DNA of 64,000 nucleotides from Amphimedon queenslandica (Eukaryota; Porifera; Demospongiae; Haplosclerida; Niphatidae): the NCBI RefSeq assembly GCF_000090795.2, contig NW_003546589.1, positions 25,565 to 89,564 of the forward strand, written 5' to 3'. The notes beneath the pieces were generated by a model. The model saw nothing but the letters and a program-made list of their open reading frames with translations, was not told the DNA's origin and ran no database searches. Made by a program: the position numbers and the translations under genes. The stretch's first letter is position 1. Every line of letters begins with the position of its first letter. Shown here in pieces: positions 51,347 through 62,641 of this stretch.

Positions 51347-54300
51347 TTAGTGTTTTGATTTCGCTTGTAGTTCATCTTGATATTGTTTTACCAGTTCAGC
51401 TTGTACGAAAGCAGGAGCAACATCATATTTACAATATTCCATTGAAAACTCTCCTTTACCCTGTGGCAAGTACAAAAATACATACATACATGTAGGACCA
51501 TTTTAATTAAATTCATAAATTTTCCATACATACATGTATGCCCAGTTCATGCATTGCTTATTTTGATTATCAAAATATTGCACACATAATTTATATTAAC
51601 AAGGCCAAGCTTGCCTGATCCATCCCACAAGGAAAAGCAGAAACAATTTTAATGGATTGGAAACAGCTAATTATTACCTGTGTCTTTGCCCTTAATTCAC
51701 TTGCATAGCCAAACATGTTGTTTAATGGAACCTACATGAAAGTAATTAGTATCACTGACAGAAATTATTAAACATACTCTAGTGAACAAGGTGAAATAGT
51801 CCTCACTAGCTTCAGTACCAGTAATAACTGCTCCACGTTTAGAAAGGCCACTCATTACAGCTCGCTAAAAATTGCATAAATAATAATTACAATAATAAAT
51901 GCACAAGATACACAAATATATGGTACATTAAAATTGTAGTGTAAAAATTAGACTTGCAATGTAGGCTAGGCTACATATGAGTACATGTACATAACCCAAA
52001 CAAAATGTTTTAAATTCCACAATACATCTATCTCATGCAATAACACTGAAATCAAAACATTCTATTTAGAGTACTTGCTCTGTAAAGTTGTAGCATAAGC
52101 TGTCTAAAGCATAAAGTCTGTAGCATAAGCTGTCTAAAGCATACAGTCTAAAGCATAAAGCTGTCTAAAGCATAAGCTGTCTGTAGCATACAGTCTAAAA
52201 ACACATCAATGTGTTTTTAGACTGTAACAAAGTAAACAGTTACAATAAGGTTCTTCAGGGGTGACTGGGCACTACCATCTGGAATAATGTTTTACTTTTC
52301 AGTAATAAAAATGGTTTTACTTTTCAGTAATAAAATGGTTAGCACAGTTACAGTATGTACAAATGTACATGTACGTGTACAGTATGGGACAAAAGTAAAA
52401 CTAGAAACATGTACCGGCAGCTTTAAGAGTTAGGAAAAATGCAAAATTGGTACACTGTTCACTAAAATTTATGTATAGTATTTGGGCTCTTGCCAGCACA
52501 TGAGATGGACAGATATTTCCATCAAAAATGGCTAGGAGAGTATTTCTGTTATCGGTAAATTTTATAATCAATAATTGGGCACCACCCATTTTTGGATACT
52601 CGTTTTAGGAAAACTATACTTTTCCATCTCATGAAACTGCAGAATATTATAGTAATAGTTGTGCTTTATTTGCGTAAAAATAATTGTAGCTCTAGCAAGA
52701 GTGCAACAAAAGTTAACAGCTCTCAAAGCATGGTGCCCGAAAATACGAATATTCAGACAAATTCATCAAAATCCATCAATGTTTGTACAGTTACACATAT
52801 TTCTAAACAGCAAGAAACAATAGTTATAGAAAGTCACTATGATAACTTTGTAGGCCTGTCTTTAAACTATCACTAGTGGATCTTTTTGATAGCTGTAGAT
52901 CTTTTTGATAGAGATAATGACAACTTACATGTAAATGTGTCACCTGATTTATCAATATTTTGGACAAATTTTACAAAATTATTAAAAATAAATACTTTAC
53001 AGAGAAAATTCATAATTTAAAATATTTTTCTTGTGACGGAAAAAAAATATCAAAATTCACAAAAATATTTTACTTTTAAAATAAACCGGTATATGATATA
53101 ATGATTGCAGTTTACGGTTACATTATAATCCAAATTACTATAAGCAATTAAGCAAAGTACATTAATTACCTCATACTCTTGTGGTGCTACCACTTCAACT
53201 GTCATTATGGGCTCTAGAATAACTGGATTACCCTAAGAAGTATAACAAATATGACAAATATTACTATGCAACAAAAAGAGTAGATGACATAAGCAAAATT
53301 CACTAATGACCCATGCTTTATAAAAACACTAAATAACTGCTATAAATTTCACTAATAAAATCAACAATTTTTTTGGCTTAAGTACATGACAGCTTTAAAA
53401 TTTTACTTGAAGAAAGGCTGTTCTGACTGCTCCTCTTGCTGCCAGTCTGAAGGCTAGCTCACTTGAATCAACAGAATGAGAGGCACCATCCTCTAATCTC
53501 ATCAGCATACCAACAGCTTTATGACCAGTTATAAACCCTAACAATATATAACAGGTAATGTATAATTCTTAAAACTGATTGGGACAGCACTATGCCAAAA
53601 TCCTGTGGAAAATGCAAATTTTGTATACATGAAATGCACACCTTTACTACCATACGGTTGGTAAATTTTGTGGGGTATTAATTTTCGTTAATTCCGTGGT
53701 TCATTTTTATCCATGAAATTTTAACCCCTACCCACCCACACATAAAAAGTAATTAACGGGCCATGCAGAGCTCTAACTACCATTTCCAAGCCAGTGGAGG
53801 AGCCAAAGTCTTTGTCTATTACTCCATATTCCACTATAAGCCATGTGTTGGAAGCTAGTCCAGTAGATCCAAGTGAAAAGAAGTTTGCTAACTGCCATCC
53901 ACGAATATTTGTACCCACGAATATTAGCTTCTATAAGGACATTTTGGAGAAAACACGAAATTTTGGACCCTCAAATATTACCAACCGTACAGTATTCCTA
54001 AATCAATTTATAGTAGTACCAAGAGTGGACAATTATCCACTTTTGGTAGCACTAAGTATAGATCAAGTAATTGATTGTTTTTAGAACACTAACCTTCATC
54101 ACAAATTTCTAAAAATCCTTTCTCAATTGCTGGGACAAAATGCTTGGGTATATTCATTCCAATTGTAACATCTTCAAACTGAAGATCAGTCAATTCGTCA
54201 CCAGTTAGAGGAATTAACTGTCCAATAATACGACCATACTGTCCAGCTCCTCCGGTCTGCTTCTTGTGCTGATAATCAAAACTACAACATTAAAGAATAA

Positions 54301-57300
54301 AACGGTGTTACTGAAAATGATACTAAAATAATGTTTACACTACAATGCCTAGTAGTAGTGCCAGGCTACCAGCTAGTATTTATTCATTTCACTAGCTAGA
54401 AAGCTTGGGGTTTAAAACCACTATTACAAATGTGTGCCCACAAATGATTGCTTTAACACTTATACTTTTTCTGTCCTGTTTTTAAGAAGTTTCAATAGGT
54501 GAAACTACATGTACTGTATATATGAATCATAATATGAAAGTAAAAGTAGCGAAATAAACATGCACTACTTGCTGGCATACAAATTCCCTCATCAATCACA
54601 ACTAGACATACACGCATAATGTGCTTACCTAACTGGGGTAGTAATATATTCACGAAAAGCCACTTTAGGCTTTCCAGTTATACAGGGACAATCATATTCA
54701 GTTCGCATTCTCTACATAGCCAGAATAAAAGAAGTGATATTACTAATATTTTCTAAATGATACAAATTGCAAATTTACAAAATCCAAATAAAGATTAAGA
54801 CATCATTTTATTCTCTATTTCTCCCCCCTCTCTCTCTTAAAAATAATTATTATTAATTAATATTAAAAGGCAGCAATTCCAACATTATTGTACATAAAAC
54901 AAGACAGTACCTCAGTATAAATTTCCAAGTGAAGTTCTCCCATTCCTGACATGATAGTCTAATGATATTATTGAAACAAAGCAATAAAACTAGAAACTGA
55001 CCTCTTTGCTTTCCTTTTCAAAGTGAATTCTAAAAGTCGGATCTTCCTTTTGAAACCTAGCAAGTCCTTTGCTAAACTTTTCTAAATCCCACTAAAATGA
55101 TAATTTATATGAAAAATTAATCTAGAGTAAGATGAATAACCTTATTTTGTGGCTTAATAGAAAGTGAAATTACAGGATCAGGGACATGGATAGATTCCTA
55201 CAATTTTAAGAATTAAAATATCATAATAATTAAATTCATAGTACCATTGTATAAGGTGGTGAAGAGACAGCAGTAAAGGTATCTCCTGAAGCACACTCGA
55301 CACCAAAGAATGCACAAATATCCCCAGCCATTGCTTCATTTATATCCTATCAGTAACAGTATTATAATTAAATATTATACAACATTTAAAGTAATATTAT
55401 ACCTCCATTTCATCTGAATGCATTCTTGCAAGACGTGATATCCGCACTTTTTTCTTTGTTCTGGTATTAGTCATCCAGTCACCTCTCTTAATAAAGCCTT
55501 GATACACACGTATATAAGTTAACTGGCCAAATTTCCCAGCCTACACAACAAGTCATCAAAATTTTCGGTAATTAAAGACAACCTCTAGTTTGAATGCCAA
55601 TCCAACAAATGGGAGCTTATTATCTCGAGATGGATTCATGACAACAGTTGAATCATCACTATCATATTAATAGAAATAAGCTAACACAATAAAACTAAAA
55701 TACCTAGAACTACTATCAATGGCATAGTTCACAACTTCAGAAGGATTTGGCAAATAATGTACTACAGCATCCAGCAATGGCTGAATCCCTTTATTCTTGA
55801 GAGCACTGCCCATCAGTACTGGAATAAAAGTCCGAGAAATGACAGCACGACGAATAGCTGACTACATGTACACGTAAAATTCATGTAAAAGTTACATTGT
55901 AAATACATGTACATTTATTCTTACTCGTAGTTCAGGGGGAGATGGGGTTTGATCTGATAAATATATGTCACATAATTTCTCATCAACATTAGCAACAGCA
56001 TCTATCAACTCATCCCTTCTCATTTCAACAAGAGACGCCATATCAGAAGGTACGTCACTCTCAATTACTTCTTCACTAAACATTATACATTACAATAATT
56101 AAGATTTCATGTTACATGTATATCAATACCCATGCAGGAGGAGACACAAAAATTTCTGTGCAATTATTAGGAACATGCAGCCATAATAATTCAACACTAA
56201 CTATATACACAATGCAAGAGATCATGTGATTTAAATAGTGGGTCCAATTAGTGGGTGGGCAAAAGGGCAGAACGTAACGCCAGATTATGTTTGGGAAGAT
56301 TTTAATTGCTAAGCTGAGTTACATTAAGGAATGCAAGTTATGAAATCTAATGATTATTACTAAACTATATTCTACCTTAACGGGTTAATGGCATGGACAA
56401 TTGGACACTTGAAAACAATAACTTTTGCTTGTGTAAAATGAATTCCTATGGTCACAAAAAGTATATTTTGCGACATTTTCATGCCCATGCAATTCCATCA
56501 TTTTTCTCACAAATAGTCCCTCAAAAGTGACTGGATACACATAGCTATATGTACAAGTATACATGTATTAGTATCTAGTACCTACCCAAAATCTCCTTTA
56601 AAGTATAATGCCTTGTTATCAATGATATCAATTATTCCTTTATTCTCAGACTCTAGTCCAATGGGTAAGTGCAGCAGTGCAGCATTGTAATGTAATTTAC
56701 TCCTACACATACACCAATACTATATGCTAGTATACTGTATGTTACACTAACCTCAGTTGTGAGAGCACTCTTTCAGGATCTGCTCCAGTTCTGTCCAATT
56801 TATTTACAAATGCAATCCGAGGGACCTTGTATCTGTTCATTTGTCTGTTGACAGTGAATGTTTGACTCTATATAACAGTACACTAGCATAATGAGGATTG
56901 AAACAATGGAAAAATATCCATTTAATGGATAAGAAGCGGGCAAAATCAATAATTATTGTCAATTTGGTCAGAGACAGCTAGTGGACTAACAAAAGCCACT
57001 AAAATAAAAACGACAATTATAAAAATTTTTAATGAACAAGAATAAAAGTGTCATATTGAACTTTGGGTTAAAGTACATGTTACTAATATCCTCATCAGGC
57101 ATGCACTGCAGGGTCTCCAAAGTTTGATGTAATGCTTGGCTTAGCACATTTTGGGAAAACCCAATTTTGAACTGATTCTGATCAAAATTAGATTTTTATA
57201 AACTATTAAAGTTGGTCCAAAAGCCATGTATCGTGCCGTGCTTACATGTACTTGTCAGCTCATGGAGCATGCTGTTAGTACCTCTATTGTGTCTTACTAA

Positions 57301-58646
57301 AATCTTCATTATGAAAGACTAGCTAGTAAATTAAATAATTCTAACTATACATATCATGTCATTGTTACACAGTGCTAACAATTTGGTCTTAAATGTTGTA
57401 CTACTTGTAAGAATACATGATGTACACTTTACATTACAAAATACAATTACATACATTGATTAATTATGTACATCATACTTACTTGAACTCCTCTTACTGC
57501 ACACAGGACTAAAATTGCTCCATCCAACACTCTCAGTGATCTCTCAACCTCTATAGTGAAGTCAATATGTCCTGGTGTATCAATTATGTTAATAACATTA
57601 TCCTTCCATGATGCATATGTAGCAGCTGACTGCATAATAATAATGATTAAAGATAATGATAATAATAATCCTTCAAAAGGGGTAAATGACTGACTTGAAT
57701 TGTAATGCCTCTCTGTCTTTCAAGTTCCATAAAATCCATAGTAGCACCAACTTGGTCCTTACCTCTAACCTAGCAATAAGAAGGCAAGACAGTGGAATAG
57801 ACAAATCACATTCTGATTTTACAATTTGATTAAACATGGTGTCACAAATGTACATGCATTCATTACAAAAATATAACAAGACGCTTTTTTAGTAAGGAAG
57901 CATAATGCATTGCTTGCATCCTAGCACTGATGTTCAGTCTTATAGACCCTATTGGGTGCAAGTAATTATTGAATTACGGTATCCACCCATACTCAAAATT
58001 TAGATGGCAAGATGGCTACTAGATCCATTGAGAAACACAAACAAGAGGCTTCATCTAAAGCATGCCTGAGTAGCAATAAAAGGCCAGAATGTCTCCTGAC
58101 AAAATGCTTCACTGCACTAAAAGCAGCTTGCCCACAAAGGTTGCTTTTGACCTTGACCAAAAAAATTCATTAAAGAATATGGATAGGGCAAGGAAGATTA
58201 CAAATAGTATCTCACATACGGTGTGTATAATTACTTGCAAAATTTAGTCCCCAATAGGGCAGACTATATTAATGATGAAGCTATCAAATCTACTTATATA
58301 TTAATTACATAATCATGCATAATTACCACATACTTCGTGCATACTTGAAATCCTTCCAGTGTAAAACAACACTCTTTCCGTAAGAGTTGTCTTACCAGAG
58401 TCTATATGTGCAGATATACCAATGTTTCTTATTCTTGATAACTCAGCATGCTCCTACGGAGAAATGCACAGCTTAATCAGTTTAACACTGCTCACACTGC
58501 CTTAGTTTGCTTAAGCTTACAGAATTTCCTGAATAACATTTCCTTAAAGAAGTATCTAATATTCTTCTGAAATGCTATAAAAATTGTTAATAGATGACAC
58601 AGATCGTTAAAGTATTCACCTTGCTGACTGTCATGAAACTCCTCAT
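51347..58646 (-). CDS. GFM1: GFM1, mitochondrial translation elongation factor G1
   Basis: EF-G1 is the GTPase that translocates mitochondrial ribosomes. Exon 1 (ATG at 58646) and exon 2 encode a basic, Ser-rich leader ([20 protein letters not shown]) typical of a mitochondrial presequence. G-domain motifs follow: [14 protein letters not shown] (58400), the switch region [12 protein letters not shown] (57740), DTPGHIDFT (57560) and FVNKLDR-type FVNKLDRTG (56800). Domains II-V run down to 51347, ending [17 protein letters not shown] and QAKSKH. About 20 exons. The introns at 51880-53165 and 53540-54090 carry tandem repeats, a palindrome and a MITE; 56100-56580 and 56880-57440 are AT-rich, the latter holding an inverted copy of the dispersed repeat. 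Divergent from RPL35A. Confidence 0.94.
52091..52224. repeat. Minisatellite ending in a perfect hairpin (GFM1 intron)
   Basis: About 3.5 imperfect copies of a roughly 30-bp unit built on TAGCATAAGCTGTCTAAAGC run from 52091 to 52200. They end in CAGTCTAAAAACACA (52191-52205), a TCAA loop, and the exact complement (52210-52224). A further duplication of GTTTTACTTTTCAGTAATAA follows at 52288-52340. No transposon ends are visible. Confidence 0.75.
53653..53989. mobile_element. Short TIR element (MITE) in GFM1 intron
   Basis: The left end reads TACGGTTGGTAAATTTTGTG and the right end is the complement of TACGGTTGGTAATATTTGAG, giving about 337 bp with imperfect inverted ends. The inside has secondary matches such as CACGAATATT and AAATTTTGG, also in inverted form. 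No coding content. The target duplication is unclear. Confidence 0.6.
57100..57290 (-). repeat. Inverted copy of the dispersed repeat in GFM1 intron
   Basis: The block TGTCAGCTCATGGAGCATGC at about 57257 is the reverse complement of the CATGAGCTGACAAG signature at 5830 and 36295. It is preceded by GATTCTGATCAAAATTAGAT, matching the repeat's body. Confidence 0.55.
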
Positions 58647-58864
58647 TTTTCGCGCATTAATTAGAATAATTTCCTGAATTTTTCTCCTTTTGATTCCACG
58701 TGGTTGATCTCTAGGAAGAAGGGTAGGTAAGTTTTCGAATCTTATTCCATCGTATTACATAGATGTGCTTTATGCTAAATGCTTATATTTTTGTGCTTTA
58801 ATTAACTGTCCTTTGTATGTAGGATAACTACCAGCACTGGGCTTTGTACTTAAAGAAAATAAGA
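58647..58864. promoter_or_regulatory. Bidirectional GFM1/RPL35A promoter
   Basis: The two start codons are 218 bp apart. CACGTG at 58697-58702 lies centrally, next to a pyrimidine tract (TTTTTCTCCTTTTG) of the kind found at ribosomal-protein starts. A donor-like TAG|GTAAGT (58729) and an acceptor-like TGTATGTAG (58832) suggest a noncoding leader intron for RPL35A. Confidence 0.45.
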
Positions 58865-59854
58865 ATGACTAGGTAATTCACTTTTATTGTTTAGTAATTT
58901 ACTTGTATGTCAATTTTGAGCTGAATTAAAACTAAATGTGTTTTATCAACATATATGGCAGGGTGTAGTAGTATAATATGTTATTAAGATTAATACTTTT
59001 CAAGTATTTGTCATTTGGTGGTAGTAGGCTACTGTCTTTGTGAAAAGTGAATTGTTTTATGAATGTTATGTTTTGAGTATGTATACACCGTCATTTTTAT
59101 GTGACATAAGTTACCAATTTAGGTGCTTTGGTACCTATTTCCTGAAGATCTCTCTTTAATGGGTTTATGACAGTTTTGCCTTTTGTGGTTTGTATTTGTA
59201 CAAAATAGAAGTGGGTCTTGTCTATTTTAGGGTTACTACTTTTAAAATCGTCACAATTGCTATTGGGAAGCATTTGGTTGAACGTATTTTGCTGTATTAA
59301 TTTTGTAAGATCCACTCTACAAATTTCTGTTGAATAATGTGTACTCAACGGTCTCAACCCCTGGATTGTTATTTTTATAATCATAAATAGTTACTTATTT
59401 CATTTTATATTATTTTTCTTCATTAGATTGTATTGTAAAGGCGTTTTTCTTTCATACCGTCGTGGTAAAAGAAACCTTCATACTCAGCAGTCTTTAATAA
59501 AAATTGAGGGCGTGGAGAGCAAACCGGAAACCGAGTTTTATTTTGGCAAAAGAGTTGCATATGTTTATAAAGTACAAAAGAGAGGGAAAGGTTAGCCTGG
59601 CTTTACATTAACTAACTAGTTATATATATATTTTTGTTTTATTTTAGCAAGAGGTGACAAAAAGCCTAGTAAGCACAGAGTGATATGGGGTCGTGTTATG
59701 AAGTCTCATGGTAATAATGGTGTCGTCCGAGCTAAATTTAGGAAGAATCTACCAGCACGGGCTTTAGGAGCACGTGTCAGAGTGGTACGTATATATTGCT
59801 CTTTGTAACTTTTTATATTTACTTTCTTAGATGCTGTATCCTTCAAGGGTCTGA
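58865..59854 (+). CDS. RPL35A: Ribosomal protein eL33 (RPL35A), complete
   Basis: This is a 60S ribosomal subunit protein. Four coding exons (58865-58872, 59427-59590, 59648-59784, 59831-59854) sum to 333 nt, or 110 residues, the same length as human RPL35A. The sequence shows the family blocks [42 protein letters not shown] and the end MLYPSRV. The first coding exon is only 8 nt (ATG ACT AG), so translation starts just before an intron of 554 bp. I found no convincing snoRNA in that intron. It lies 162 bp upstream of the carrier gene on the same strand. Confidence 0.97.
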
Positions 59855-60016
59855 TTGCCTAAAAGACTCACACAATGTTTTATTATAAAAAATTAAAAAT
59901 AATGAAATTCTTGATTGAAATTTGAAAGTTAATAATTAAAAGGCGGTGTCCAGTCTTGTGCAATGGCGAGGTGGTTTCCGTAGCTCCACTCCAAGCAAGG
60001 CAGCATAGACAAGACA

Positions 60017-61664
60017 ATGTCGTCGATGTCTGTGTCTAGTGATGTGAGACTAAAGCCTTTCATTAATGGAGGGTTGGCATCTCTCACTGCAGAAATAGGT
60101 ATATACATCTTCACTGTTCCTTTGCATTATATATTATTGGGCCCTTCAGGGACTTTCCCTATAGATACAGCTAAAACCAGACTTCAGGTTCAAGGGCAAG
60201 TCTCTGATGCAACTTGTAGTGAAATCCGTTATAGAGGGATGGTCCATGCATTGTACAGGGTATTCCGGGAAGAAGGCTTTAGGGCATTATATCATGGGTA
60301 CGAAATAGTGTGAATGAGTTAATGATATTGAGTGAGGCATGATCAATATATGTAGGTTACCAGCAGGACTGCTACGCCAGGCATCATACGGCACTATGAA
60401 GATAGGACTGTATCATTACTTTAAAACCAGATTAGCTTTATACGCAAATGGTAATGACAATTGCGAATATTCTTTTTTATTTGATAGTCTACAGGTACTG
60501 AGACGCTTTACATGAACATTATATCAGGGATTTCTGCTGGTGCTATAGCAGCAGCAATAGCCAATCCTACTGATGTACTGAAGGTGAAAATTATTATTTT
60601 TGGTATTAAATGATTACCGTATAGCGGGTATATTCCGTTCGAGTTTAATTTCATTCTTTTCGTTCTCATTCCTTGTGGAACGAACATTTTCCAAACGAAA
60701 AGGGCGTTTCCTCAATGCCATGTGTGCAAAATGGCTGCTCAGAACGAAAATAAAACGAACAAAAATTTCTAATCCTGCTTAGAACGAACATTTTCCCAGA
60801 TGAAATATACCCGCTATACGGTAATGCTTTTTTGGTTTGGTATTTTAATTTAATTCATAGGTAAGAATGCAGGCTGCAACTTCTATAGAGTACCAGAGGA
60901 GGCAAAATGTATTTCTAGCATTTATTAAATTATATCAAAGTGAAGGTGTTAAAGGATTATATCGTGTAAGACACTTGATTTCAACTCAGCAATTGGTATA
61001 TAATTTAGGGAGTTGGGCCTACCTCTCAAAGAGCTGCTGTAGTTGCTGGTGTTCTCTTACCATCATATGATTTCTTTAAGAAAATATTAATTCAATCAGG
61101 TAACATGTCTGGTATCTAGTGTTAACTTAATTTATGGAACCTTTTATGTAGGATTTGAGGGTAATGATGTTATGACTCACTTTGTTGCCAGTTTCTTGGC
61201 TGGTATATTGGGAGCTATAGCAACAAACCCTATTGATGTAGTCAAATCAAGAATGATGAATCAAAATACTAGCAAGGTTAAATTACATCACTTTTATCAA
61301 AGCTCATTCGACTGCTGTGTACAGGTATTGATCATTTTTAAAGATAATATGTTTAGGTTTTTGATTGTTTTTAGACAATTAAAACTGAAGGATTTATGGC
61401 ACTCTATAAAGGTTTCACACCTTCCTATCTCAGGCTTGGTCCTTGGAACATAATTGTATCCACCAGTACTAGTAGTAATAGTCAAAGGTTGGGCTATTTT
61501 TATGGTACCATTATTTAGCAGTACATGCTGATGGCCTTATTTATTTTATTAATCAAAGTTATGCATACACAGTTAAACACAACTACATGTTTTCGTTATA
61601 TTCCTTAATAACCTTTCAGTTTTTTATGACATATGAACAACTTCAGAGACTCTCTTTCACTTAA
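60017..61664 (+). CDS. SLC25A30: Mitochondrial carrier, SLC25A14/SLC25A30 (BMCP1/KMCP1)-like
   Basis: This is an inner-membrane carrier with three tandem repeats of about 100 residues. Nine exons (60017-60098, 60150-60297, 60356-60450, 60495-60583, 60861-60965, 61009-61099, 61152-61324, 61375-61455, 61620-61664) sum to 909 nt, or 302 residues, normal for the family. The three signature motifs [16 protein letters not shown] and PIDVVKSR are intact, and the protein ends [13 protein letters not shown]. It is closest in wording to the uncoupling-protein-like SLC25A14/30 branch; the substrate (probably an inorganic anion or dicarboxylate) cannot be read from sequence. A MITE sits in intron 4. AATAAA follows at 61682-61687. 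Confidence 0.93.
60613..60825. mobile_element. 213-bp MITE with CGTATAGCGGGTA inverted ends
   Basis: The left end ATTACCGTATAGCGGGTATA (60613-60632) is the reverse complement of the right end TATACCCGCTATACGGTAAT (60806-60825). The inside repeats the theme GAACGAACATTTTCC in both orientations. It has no coding capacity and probably a short AT or TA target site. It interrupts intron 4 of the carrier gene. Confidence 0.85.
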
Positions 61665-61681
61665 TAATTGACACTTTATTT

Positions 61682-61687
61682 AATAAA
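61682..61687 (+). terminator. SLC25A30 polyadenylation signal
   Basis: AATAAA 18 bp after the carrier stop codon, in the 122-bp gap before the convergent ATG3 stop. Confidence 0.5.
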
Positions 61688-61786
61688 ATACTACAATCAT
61701 GTATTCATGTATAAACACATAATTTTATTGTTAATATTTAAGTGCTACAGCTAACAGCAAAAAACAAATATCAGTTTGGTATCTTT

Positions 61787-62641
61787 TCAAGTAGATGTAA
61801 GAGATAGCTGGTGAGTATAATCATACTCAATAGTAGGTATTACTGCTTGTACAAATTTCAAGAACACCAATAAATACCTGTCAAGCACTTGGTAAAGGAA
61901 TTTAAACTTATACTGAATGACATTACAAATGCACATAAATGTAGCACACAACAAAGATTTTGAATAGGATACGCATGAACTTCTAATTCCCGGCCATCTT
62001 CTTCAACCATTGACATAATCTTCTTCATCAACTCAGCATGTCTATATGCATGTGTGTAAACATGAATAATACAAACTGTGATTTTAAAAGTTACTTATCA
62101 AACAATAGCATGTATGGTATAGTATGCTTGTTATCATTTTACCTGCAAGGGTGTACCGAAGCTCTTGGTGGTGGTGGTAAATGAGGATGCTGTTCCATCG
62201 TAACAGTTTTATTGAGATGATCCTAAGCAATTATTACATATTTATTTAATCAAAATGTAATTTTAATTACCTGACTTATATCTTCATACATCTGATCTTC
62301 AGTAAGAGGTTTACCATTCTAAACAAATATTTATAAAGCATATCACAACACTGAAACTGATACACTAACTTCATCGTAACCAAAAAGCCACAAACGAGGA
62401 GTCCTGTAATAATTATCATAAGTGATGTTTAGATCATACGTTCTGGTCTGAAGGACGACACTTTCATCTTGTTTCTTTGTCACTGGTTTAACGGCTACAA
62501 CAGCCTATAAAGAAATAAAACACAATACAGTGACTCACACTGACTTACTGGATCATCATCTTCATAATCATCCATATCCATGACAATTTCATCATCACTG
62601 TCACTGTCGTCATTATTGATCCCCATTAACTGCATACCCTG
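61787..62641 (-). CDS. ATG3: ATG3, autophagy E2-like enzyme (3' exons only)
   Basis: ATG3 transfers ATG8/LC3 to phosphatidylethanolamine. Exons in the window begin after an acceptor at 62642 ([17 protein letters not shown], the acidic flexible region). They continue with [38 protein letters not shown], the active-site region HPHLPPPP...SVHPCRHAE, and end [20 protein letters not shown]. The catalytic cysteine is in HPC, and an intron splits the next codon (Arg). The last exon carries a C-terminal extension QLSLTST in place of the short vertebrate end. The N-terminal part (about the first 150 residues of the family) must lie beyond 62642; I see no exon for it before 64000. Confidence 0.93.

Noticed and set aside
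52592-52876. 94-residue plus-strand frame in a GFM1 intron
   Set aside because: Ser/Asn-rich, low complexity, no family resemblance, and lies in repeat-rich intron DNA antisense to the gene.
58873-59426. snoRNA in RPL35A intron 1
   Set aside because: No convincing paired C/D or H/ACA boxes with flanking stems could be identified by eye.
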